From Gari tellinella (taxonomy: Eukaryota; Mollusca; Bivalvia; Cardiida; Psammobiidae), in contig OV277870.1 in assembly GCA_922989275.2 (NCBI GenBank), forward strand, positions 45,814,356-45,878,355: 64,000 bases of DNA, written 5' to 3'. Of the stretch, positions 36,901 through 48,900 are shown piece after piece. Position 1 is the first letter of the stretch, and each line of letters begins with the position of its first letter. A model generated the notes under the pieces. The model was not told the DNA's origin. It did not search any database and saw only the letters and a program-made list of their open reading frames with translations. The translations under genes and the position numbers were made by a program.

Positions 36901-39900
36901 ATAGGGAATGGTCCAAGGCAACAACTGTATAAGTATCCAAGCATTTGGGTAAGCGGTGTTGATGCTAGACGAAACGGTAAATTCTACTTAACCTTGTTAC
37001 GGACGGACTGACGGAAGTTCTCACAGTTGGACATTTGTTGGGTATATTTTTTGTTTAAAAGTACCCAACAGTACACTAAAATACCCAACAATAACAATAG
37101 GGCAATCACGGAATGAATGGAATCTATTGTTCTCCCTACCCAACAAAGGACCTTTCGTGCGTTCGGACTGACTGACGGACAGGACGATTACTATATGCCT
37201 CCGCATCTTTCGATGCCGGGGGCATAAAAAACATCTCTATTTCGACCACTAAATTGTGTTAGTTGCTAGGTGTTTAAGACAGGTGCCTGCTTAAAGTAAG
37301 GTGAAAGTAAAACAGAAAGCTCCTTTGGGCTGTAACCTGTCTTTTATACATTAATTAGCCTTCTTTTTAGTGATTGTAATAGAGTTGTTTTACTACAATT
37401 AAATGGGCTGCAATATATGAACAAGAATTCTGCAAAATCATATATTTTATTGAGACATGGGATTCATTGACCAAAGTTAAGATAATGTAAAAAGAACTAT
37501 TAACATTACAAGAGCTGTCCGTAAGACAGCAATCTCGACTATCTGCTATTTTGTACTAAAAGCGGTTATGGAATAAAAACAGTAGTTGTAGAGATGTATG
37601 CTTTAAGTGGAGGGCATTTTCTAGAATACCATCTAGAATTATGCGCATCTAGTGTAGGACAAGTAATAATTACAGTGGAGAATCTGTTATTCTTTCCCAA
37701 TAAACGCGTTTACGCTAAAACTATTATTTGCAGTGCAAACAGTTTGGAGCCAGATCAGACGCCGGGTAACCCGGCGTCTGATCAGGCTCCAAACTGTTTG
37801 CCACCAAGATAAACAAGAATTATCAGAATTGTCCAAAAGTTGTTCTTTTCTACGTTTTAGTGCTTTGCGTTTGCGGTTAAACGGGAAAGAATAACAGATT
37901 CTCCACTGTATGTTTGAGGTGAAGCGATTATTGAATAAAAATATTAGTTGTAGTGATATATGCCTTAAGTGAAGGGCATTTTCTAGGTTGATCAAAAATC
38001 TTAACGTGGATGTCTAAGTCCAAAAGGAGAGATAATTCACCCAAAATACCATCTAGAACTGTCTTCTTTGATGATTGAGGGCAGGTTAAATGTGTATGGT
38101 AAAATTAAAATGCAACATAAGTGATATATGCTTTAAGAGGATGGCATTTTCTAGGTTGATCAAAAACCTTAACATGCAGTGCCCACGTCGTCGAAGGGTG
38201 ACTGTAATAGCTCTCCATATTCTTCGAATAGGAGAGCTAAAAATTTAATACTGGAGCTTAATCTAAAACCTTGGCATTGCAAATGCCCCTGTCATTGACA
38301 AGAAAGCATTACAATAGTCCCGTTTTTGCTTCATCAATGCCAATTCAGCTCTTCTGTGTTTTACATTTAGCCAACTTCAAGGAACCACCAGTCTTAAACA
38401 CTGAAATAGCTATGTACAAAGGATTAAAGAGCATTAAGATTATACATACTGAAATCACAGCGTAGCCTTGCTTTGTGTCACCCGTGATGATTTTACATAA
38501 GGCAACTGATATTCCTGGCAGGAAGGAAGCATATATACCTCCTATGTCTGCTTTTACACAAAGGCTATCTGGAAAAATAAATATGAGGGTATTCATATAA
38601 GACTTTTCTTTGGCAAGGTACAGTGGTAAATACGCTATTCCTACCCACTTTACGCGTTTCTTAAGCGTTTCTTATCCGTTTCGTTAAATGCCTTTCCTAG
38701 CCGTTTCTTTACGCGTTTAAAAGAGCCCGGATGAAAGGGTCATCACTTAGCCGACGGACCCCTTAGCTTCAGCGGTTTACACATCCACTTTATGACATGT
38801 GTATTACAGAACATTAGGTAGTATTGCCGATAACATGTTTTAGAATAAATACATATACCGGTGTCAGATCAAATTTGGACCCCCGTAAAAAATGGACCCG
38901 CGGGTCCATTTTTGATAGCGAAATATGGACCCCCCCTGTAAATTTTGGACCCCCCCCCAAAAAAGTTGGTAATGCTTCTCCCTAATGCAAAATATTGATA
39001 ACTCCTATCTTGAGATTGTTATGCCCATAAAAAAAATTAAATAAAAAAAAAAAAAAAAATTTGTTGGAGAGGGGGTCCAAATTTGATGGCATCAAAATTG
39101 GACCCCCCCCCCCCCCCTCGCTTGGCAACACCCAACCTTAAGTCATTTGATTTTCACATCAACTTTATTTCTTTTCCATTAGTTGTTTTGTTTAAGTAAT
39201 GTTTTACTCCTTTCCTTAAGTTACTATGCCCTGCAAATTATTTTGGTTGGAGGAAGGGGGGTCCAAATTTGATGGCGTAAAAAATGGACCCCCCCCCTTT
39301 TCAACACCCAACCATAAGTCATTTGATTTACACATCAACTTTAATTCTTTTCCATTAATTGTTAAGTTTAAGTGATGTTTTTCTCCTAATCTAAGGTTAC
39401 TATGCCCTGCAAATTATTTCAATTGGAGAGGGGGGTCCAAATTTGATGGCGTAAAAATTGGACCCCCCTCCCTCCCATTTCAGCACCCAACAATAAGTCA
39501 TTTGATTTACACATCAATTTTAATTATTTTCCATTATTTGTTTTGTTTAAGTAATGTTTTACTCCTTTCCTGAAGTTACTATGCCCTGCAAATTATTTTG
39601 GATGGAGAAGGGGGGGTGGGGTCCAAATTTGATGGCGTAAAAAATGGAACCCCCCCCCCCCCCCCCCCCTTTTCAACACCCAACCATAAGTCATTTGATT
39701 TACACATCAACTTTAATTCTTTTCCATTACTTGTTAAGTTTAAGTGATGTTTTTCTCCTAATTTGAGGTTACTATGCCCTGCAAATTATTTCAATTGGAG
39801 AGGGGGGTCCAAATTTGATGGCGTAAAAATTGGACCCCCCTCCCTCCCATTTCAGCACCCAACAATAAGTCATTTGATTTACACATCAATTTTAATTATT

Positions 39901-42900
39901 TTCCATTAGTTGTTTTGTTTAAGTAATGTTTTACTCCTTTCCTGAAGTTACTATGCCCTGCAAAATTATTTTGGTTGGAGAAGGGGGGGGGGGTCCAAAT
40001 TTGATGGCGTAAAAAATGGACCCCCCCCCCCCCCCCTTTTCAACACCCAACCATAAGTCATTTGATTTACACATCAACTTTAATTCTTTTCCATTACTTG
40101 TTAAGTTTAAGTGATGTTTTTCTCCTAATTTGAGGTTTAACTATGCCCTGCAAATTATTTCAATTGGAGAGGGGGGTCCAAATTTGATGGCGTAAAAATT
40201 GGACCCCCCTCCCTTAGGGCTGAAATGATTCAAAAACATTCGGTTCGATTCGATTTCGATTTTTTATAACACGATTCGATTATTTTCGATTCGATTCGAT
40301 TTTACATTGCAATAAATGAATGTACTAAGTAGATGACATCCTGCAATAACAGTTAATATTAAAAAACAATATATATGAACATTCAGGGCCAAAAAGTAGG
40401 GGTTAAAGTTTGGAAAACTGCATGGAAGGGTTTAATACATGTATCAATTTCTGACTTATAAGATTTTGATCATAACAATACACCTTATTTATTATGTGGA
40501 TGGTTTGCAGTATAGACATACCAATTCTTCTATGTTATTATGATTTTCTATGCGCAAGCAGCAGTGTAGACCATTGTCATCAACCATTTACAGCTGCCTG
40601 GTAACGGTCTACTCTGTTAGCAAGGTACAGAAGGGTGCAAAGGAGTGGATAGTTATTCATCTTAAATGAAGATTATAATAATCGATACATCTGAATATTA
40701 CTGTTCCTGAATTTCACTCACCGGTTTAAGTTCGTTAACAATGCTGTCAGTCGCCTTTGCTTTCGATTACGGAGCGGACTTTGATTGTTACTTGACATAT
40801 CGCGGGAATTCACCATACATTCTTACACCTATTATCCGGGTGTTGAAACATATGTCGGGCTGTATATTCGGTATCAAAAATAAATCACAATAGTTTATAA
40901 TTTAATTTTCTTACCTGGTTTGTACGTCTTTATTTTTTAAAGTAATGAGCGTATTAGGTTGACGATAATAAAATATCCAACGTTTACAGAATTATTAATT
41001 TATTTGAAATAGTCGAAGCAGTACCGAGATACGTAATGTGAACGAAGAATTACATCACAATTGAGACAAGCAATTGCTCACGCATGCGTAGAATGACACA
41101 GGAAACCGGCAAAGTAAACATAGACATACTCGTAACGGATGAAAAAGCCTGTGCGGGATCTCTAATCTTTCGAACTAATACTTTACCGTATAATAGAGGT
41201 ACATTTTAATTCGCTATTTATCACACAGAAGCGCAGCTGGACGTAATACTCATATGATGGTGTTGCAGTATGAAAAGATAGATAGATAGATAGTAGGGAT
41301 AGAAGCGAGTTTTCTACATATAAATCGAATCGAAAATGACATTTCCTAAATCGAATTGAATCAGATCGAATCGAGGGCATAAAATCGCGGTTCAATCCAG
41401 ATCGCGATTAATCGTTTCACCCTTACCCTCCCTCCCATTTCAGCACCCAACAATAAGTCATTTGATTTACACATCAATTTTAATTATTTTCCATTATTTG
41501 TTTTGTCAGTAAATCAAATGACTTATGGTTGGGTGTTGAAAAGGGAGGAGGGTCCAATTTTTACGCCATCAAATTTGGACCCCCCTCTCCAATTGAAATA
41601 ATTTGCAGCACATAGTAACCTCAGATTAGGAGAAAAACATCACTTAAACTTAACAAGTAATGGAAAAGAATTAAAGTTGATGTGTAAATCAAATGACTTA
41701 TGGTTGGGTGTTGAAAAGGGGGGGGGGGGGGGGGGGGGGGGGGGGGTCCATTTTTTTTACGCCATCAAATTTGGACCCCCCCCTTCTCCAACCAAAATAA
41801 TTTGCAGGGCATAGTAACTTCAGGAAAGGAGTAAAACATTACTTAAACAAAACAAATAATGGAAAAGAATTAAAATTGATGTGTAAATCAAATGACTTAT
41901 TGTTGGGTGCTGAAATGGGAGGGAGGGGGTCCAATTTTTACACCATCAAATTTGGACCCCCCTCTCCGACTGGAATAATTTGCAGAGAATAGTAACCTCA
42001 GGATAGGAGAAAAAACATCACTAAAATTTAAACAAGTAATGGAAAGGAATTAAAGATGATGTGTAAATCAAATGACTTATAGTTGGCTGTTGAAAAGGTA
42101 GGGGGGGGGGGGGGGGGGGGGGGGGGTCCAATTTTTACGCCATCAAATTTGCACCCCCCCCCCCCTTCTCCAACCAAAATAATTTGCAGAGCATAGTTAC
42201 TTCAGGAAAGGAGTAAAACATTACTTAAACAAAACAACTAATGGAAAAGATTGAAAATTGATGTGTAAATCAAATGACTTATAGTTGGGTGTTGAAAAGG
42301 GAGGGGGGTCCAATTTTAACGCCATCAAATTTGGACCCCCCTCTCCAATTGAAATAATTTGCAGGGCATAGTAACTTCAGGAAAGGAGTAAAACATTACT
42401 TAAACAAAACAAATAATGGAAAAGAATTAAAATTGATGTGTAAATCAAATGACTTATGGTTGGGTGTTGAAAAGGGGGGGGGGGGGGGGGTCCATTTTTT
42501 ACGCCATCAAATTTGGACCCCCCCCCCCTTCTCCAACCAAAATAATTTGCAGGGCATAGTAACTTCAGGAAAGGAGTAAAACATTACTTAAACAAAACAA
42601 ATAATTAAAATTGATGTGTAAATCAAATGACTTATGGTTGGGTGTTGAAATGGTAGGGGGGTCCAATTTTTACGCCATCAAATTTGGACCCCCCTCTCCA
42701 ATTGAAATAATTTGCAGCACATAGTAACCTCAGATTAGGAGAAAAACATCACTTAAACTTAACAAGTAATGGAAAAGAATTAAAGTTGATGTGTAAATCA
42801 AATGACTTATGGTTGGGTGTTGAAAAGGGGGGAGGGGGGTCCATTTTTTACGCCATCAAATTTGGACCCACCCCCCCCTTCTCCAACCAAAATAATTTGC

Positions 42901-45900
42901 AGGGCATAGTAACTTCAGGAAAGGAGTAAAACATTACTTAAACAAAACAAATAATGGAAAAGAATTAAAATTGATGTGTAAATCAAATGACTTATGGTTG
43001 GGTGTTGCCAAGGGAGGGGGGGGGGGGGGTCCAATTAAATTAAGGGCGTAAAAAGGCATATTTATTGGATACTGGGTTAAGCTACCATCTTCTAGGATAC
43101 ATAAAATATTTCTTATACAGTAAATGTTTGTGACTGTATAAAATGGAATTATTTTCTTCAATGTAAGAATACATTGTACAAAATGGAACTACTTTCTTCA
43201 GTGGAAGAATAAATTAAGGGCATAAAAAGGCATATTAGCTACCATCTTCTAGGATACATAAAATATTTCCTATACAGTAAATGTTTGTGACTGTATAAAA
43301 TGGAAATATTTTCTTCAATGTAGGAATACATGGTACAAAAAGGAACTACTTTCTTCAGTGGAAGAATAAATTAAGGGCGTAAAAAGGTATATTTATTGGG
43401 TAATTGGTAAAGCTACCATCTTCTAGGATACATGAAATATTTCCTATACAGTAAATGTTTGTGACTGAATAAATTGGGATTATTTTCTTCAGTGGAAGAA
43501 TAAATTAAGGGCGTAAAAAGGCATATTTATTGAGTAATGGGTTAAAATATTCATTGGTTTCTTGTTTCTTAACTTTTTATTATGTTTTTTTATCATTCTA
43601 AATTTTTACATGGGGGGGTCCATTTTTTACAGGGGGGGGGGTCCAAATTTGATAGCGAAATATGGACCCGCGGGTCCATATTTCGCTATCAAATTTGGAC
43701 CCGGTGTAACAGCCAATTCTTTCCCCCCTGCTAAAAGTTTCCCCGGGGAAAGAATTGGCTAGCCAAAACCTTCCCCGGGGAAAGAATTGGCTAGCCAAAA
43801 CCTTCCCCGGGGAAAGAATTGGCTAGCCAATTCTTTCCCCCCCTAGTCAAAAGTTTCCCCGGGGAAAGAATTGGCTAGCCAATTCTTTCCCCCCTAAAAA
43901 CTCATAATTGAGAATACTTTTAGCTAGCCAATTCTTTCCCCCCTAGTTGAAACTTTCCCCGGGGAAAGAATTGGCTAGCCAATTCTTTCCCCCCTCGCTA
44001 TATTTTCGCAATTCAGTGGGGGGGGAAAGTTTTGGCTAGCCAATTCTTTCCCCCCTATCTGACAGTGTGCAGATTGTATGCTTTGACTATCTTGGAGGGG
44101 GGAAAGTTTTGGCTAGCCAATTCTTTCCCCCCTATCTGACCGTGTGCAGATTGTATGCTTTGACTATCTCGGAGGGGGGAAAGTTTTGGCTAGCCAATTC
44201 TTTCCCCCCTATCTGTCAGTCTGCCGAATTGCATCCTTTCATTATCTTGGAGGGGGGAAAGTTTTGGCTAGCCAATTCTTTCCCTCCGATCTGACAGTGT
44301 GCATATTGTATGCTTTGACTATCTCGGAGGGGGGAAAGTTTTGGCTAGCCAATTCTTTCCCCCTTATGTGTCAGTCTGCGGAATTGCATCCTTTCATTAT
44401 CTTGGAGGGGGGAAAGTTTTGGCTAGCCAATTCTTTCCCCCCATATTTTGCAGTCTGTAGAATTGTATACTTGGACTATCTCGGAGGGGGGAAAGTTTTG
44501 GCTAGCCAATTCTTTCCCCCCTATATGACCGTGTGCAGATTGTATGCTTTGACTATCTCGGAGGGGGGAAAGTTTTGGCTAGCCAATTCTTTCCCCCCTA
44601 TCTGTCAGTTTGCGGAATTGCATCCTTTCATTATCTTGGAGGGGGGAAAGTTTTGGCTAGCCAAATCTTTCCCCCCTCCCATATCTTACAGTCTGTAGAA
44701 TTGTATACTTGGACTATCTCGGAGGGGGGAAAGTTTTGGCTAGCCAATTCTTTCCCCCCTATCTGACAGTGTGCAGATTGTATGCTTTGAATATCTCGGA
44801 GGGGGGAAAGTTTTGGCTAGCCAATTCTTTCCCCCCTATCTGACAGTGTGCAGATTGTATGCTTTGACTATCTTGGAGGGGGGAAAGTTTTGGCTAGCCA
44901 ATTCTTTCCCCCCTATCTTACAGTGTGCAGATTGTATGCTTTGACTATCTCGGAGGGGGGAAAGTTTTGGCTAGCCAATTCTTTCCCCCCTATCTGACAG
45001 TGTGCAGATTGTATGCTTTGACTATCTTGGAGGGGGGAAAGTTTTGGCTAGCCAATTCTTTCCCCCCTATCTGACAGTGTGCAGATTGTATGCTATGACT
45101 ATCTTGGAGGGGGGAAAGTTTTGGCTAGCCAATTCTTTCCCCCCTATCTTACAGTGTGCAGATTGTATGCTTTGACTATCTCGGAGGGGGGAAAGTTTTG
45201 GCTAGCTTATTCTTTCCCCCCTATCTGACAGTGTGCAGATTGTATGCTTTGACTATCTCGGAGGGGGGAAAGTTTTGGCTAGCCAATTCTTTCCCCCTCC
45301 CCTCTCTTTCAGTCTGTTGAACTGTATACTTGGACTATCTAGGAGGGGGGAAAGTTTTGGCTAGCCAATTCTTTCCCCCCTATCTGACAGTGTGCAGATT
45401 GTATGCTTTGACTATCTTGGAGGGGGGAAAGTTTTGGCTAGCCAATTCTTTCCCCCCCTATCTGACCTCGTGCAGATTGTATGCTATGACTATCTTGGAT
45501 GGGGGGAAAGTTTTGGCTAGCCAATTCTTTCCCCCCTATCTGACAGTGTGCAGATTGTATGCTTTGACTATCTCGGAGGGGGAAAGTTTTGGCTAGCCAA
45601 TTCTTTCCCCCCTATCTGACAGTGTGCAGATTGTATGCTATGACTATCTTGGAGGGGGGAAAGTTTTGGCTAGCCAATTCTTTCCCCCCTATCTTACAGT
45701 GTGCAGATTGTATGCTTTGACTATCTCGGAGGGGGGAAAGTTTTGGCTAGCCAATTCTTTCCCCCCTATCTTACAGTGTGCAGATTGTATGCTTTGACTA
45801 TCTCGGACTTTCCCCCCTCCAAGATAGTCAAATGTTGCAATTCTGCAGACTGGCAGATAGGGGGGAAAGAATTGGCTAGCCAAAACTTTCCCCCCACCGA

Positions 45901-48900
45901 GATAGTCAAAGTATACAATTCCACAGACTGTCAGATAGGGGGGAAAGAATTGGCTAGCCAAAACTTTCCCCCCTCCAAGATAGTCAAATGTTGCAATTCT
46001 GCAGACTGGCAGATAGGGGGGAAAGAATTGGCTAGCCAAAACTTTCCCCCCTCCGAGATATTCAAAGCATACAATTGCGCACACTGTCAGATAGGGGGGA
46101 AAGAATTGGCTAGCCAAAACTTTCCCCCCTCCGAGATAGTCAAAGCATACAATTTCGCACACTGTCAGATAGGGGGGAAAGAATTGGCTAGCCAAAACTT
46201 TCCCCCCTCCAAGATAGTCAAAGTATACAATTCCACAGACTGAAAGAGAGGGGGGAAAGAATTGGCTAGCCAAAACTTTCCCCCCTCCAAGATAGTCAAA
46301 TGATGCAATTCCGCAGACTGACAGATAGGGGGGAAAGAATTGGCTAGCCAAAACTTTCCCCCCTCCAAGATAGTCAAATGATGCAATTCCGCAGACTGAC
46401 AGATAGGGGGGAAAGAATTGGCTAGCCAAAACTTTCCCCCCACCGAGATAGTCAAAGTATACAATTCCACAGACTGTCAGATAGGGGGGAAAGAATTGGC
46501 TAGCCAAAACTTTCCCCCCTCCAAGATAGTCAAAGTATACAATTCCACAGACGGAAAGAGAGGGGGGAAAGAATTGGCTAGCCAAAACTTTCCCCCCTCC
46601 AAGATAGTCAAATGATGCAATTCCGCAGACTGACAGATAGGGGGGGAAAGAATTGGCTAGCCAAAACTTTCCCCCCTCCTAGATAGTCAAAGCATACAAT
46701 TTCGCACACTGTCAGATAGGGGGGAAAGAATTGGCTAGCCAAAACTTTCCCCCCTCCAAGATAGTCAAAGTATACAATTCCACAGACTGAAAGAGAGGGG
46801 GGAAAGAATTGGCTAGCCAAAACTTTCCCCCCTCCAAGATAGTCAAATGATGCAATTCCGCAGACTGACAGATAGGGGGGAAAGAATTGGCTAGCCAAAA
46901 CTTTCCCCCCACAGAGATAGTCAAAGTATACAATTCCACAGACTGACAGATAGGGGGGAAAGAATTGGCTAGCCAAAACTTTCCCCCCACCAACAAAGTC
47001 AAAGTATACAATTCCACAGACTTTCAGATAGGGGGGAAAGAATTGGCTAGCCAAAACTTTCCCCCCTCCAAGATAGTCAAAGTATACAATTCCACAGACT
47101 GAAAGAGAGGGGGGAAAGAATTGGCTAGCCAAAACTTTCCCCCCTCCAAGATAGTCAAATGATGCAATTCGGCAGACTGACAGATAGGGGGGAAAGAATT
47201 GGCTAGCCAAAACTTTCCCCCCACCGAGATAGTCAAAGTATACAATTCCACAGACTGACAGATAGGGGGGAAAGAATTGGCTAGCCAAAACTTTCCCCCC
47301 TCCAAGATAGTCAAAGTATACAATTCCACAGACGGAAAGAGAGGGGGGAAAGAATTGGCTAGCCAAAACTTTCCCCCCTCCAAGATAGTCAAATGATGCA
47401 ATTCCGCAGACTGACAGATAGGGGGGGAAAGAATTGGCTAGCCAAAACTTTCCCCCCTCCTAGATAGTCAAAGCATACAATTTCGCACACTGTCAGATAG
47501 GGGGGAAAGAATTGGCTAGCCAAAACTTTCCCCCCTCCAAGATAGTCAAAGTATACAATTCCACAGACTGAAAGAGAGGGGGGAAAGAATTGGCTAGCCA
47601 AAACTTTCCCCCCTCCAAGATAGTCAAATGATGCAATTCCGCAGACTGACAGATAGGGGGGAAAGAATTGGCTAGCCAAAACTTTCCCCCCACAGAGATA
47701 GTCAAAGTATACAATTCCACAGACTGACAGATAGGGGGGAAAGAATTGGCTAGCCAAAACTTTCCCCCCACCAACAAAGTCAAAGTATACAATTCCACAG
47801 ACTTTCAGATAGGGGGGAAAGAATTGGCTAGCCAAAACTTTCCCCCCTCCAAGATAGTCAAAGTATACAATTCCACAGACTGAAAGAGAGGGGGGAAAGA
47901 ATTGGCTAGCCAAAACTTTCCCCCCTCCAAGATAGTCAAATGATGCAATTCGGCAGACTGATAGATAGGGGGGAAAGAATTGGCTAGCCAAAACTTTCCC
48001 CCCACCGAGATAGTCAAAGTATACAATTCCACAGACTGACAGATAGGGGGGAAAGAATTGGCTAGCCAAAACTTTCCCCCCACCAACATAGTCAAAGTAT
48101 ACAATTCCACAGACTGTCAGATAGGGGGGAAAGAATTGGCTAGCCAAAACTTTCCCCCCTCCAAGATAGTCAAAGTATACAATTCCACAGACTGAAAGAG
48201 AGGGGGGAAAGAATTGGCTAGCCAAAACTTTCCCCCCTCCAAGATAGTCAAATGATGCAATTCCGCAGACTGACAGATAGGGGGGAAAGAATTGGCTAGC
48301 CAAAACTTTCCCCCCACCGAGATAGTCAAAGTATACAATTCCACAGACTGTCAGATAGGGGGGAAAGAATTGGCTAGCCAAAACTTTCCCCCCTCCAAGA
48401 TAGTCAAAGTATACAATTCCACAGACGGAAAGAGAGGGGGGAAAGAATTGGCTAGCCAAAACTTTCCCCCCTCCAAGATAGTCAAATGATGCAATTCCGC
48501 AGACTGACAGATAGGGGGGGAAAGAATTGGCTAGCCAAAACTTTCCCCCCTCCGAGATAGTCAAAGCATACAATTTCGCACACTGTCAGAAAGGGGGGAA
48601 AGAATTGGCTAGCCAAAACTTTCCCCCCTCCAAGATAGTCAAACCATACAATTCCGCCAGATAGTGAGAAAGAAATCCTACAGTGCGAAATTATAGGGGG
48701 GGAAAGAATTGGCTAGCCAATTCTTTCCCCGGGGAAAGTTTCAACTAAGGGGGGGAAAGAATTAGCTAGCTAAAAGTATCCCACTTTTGAAATTATAGGG
48801 GGGGGAAGTTTTTGACTAGGGGGGGAAAGAATTGGCTAGCCAATTCTTTCCCCGGGGGAAGAAATTGGCTAGCCAATTCTTTCCCCGGGGAAGGTTTTGG

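Noticed and set aside
44067..48573. Long open frames (up to 394 codons, repeated FFPPYLSVCGIVYFDYLGGG) in the satellite
   Set aside because: The unit is 78 bases, a multiple of three, so a stop-free frame in one unit stays open through the array. Frames are open on both strands and several phases, with no start context, splice signals or domain. This is a by-product of the satellite.
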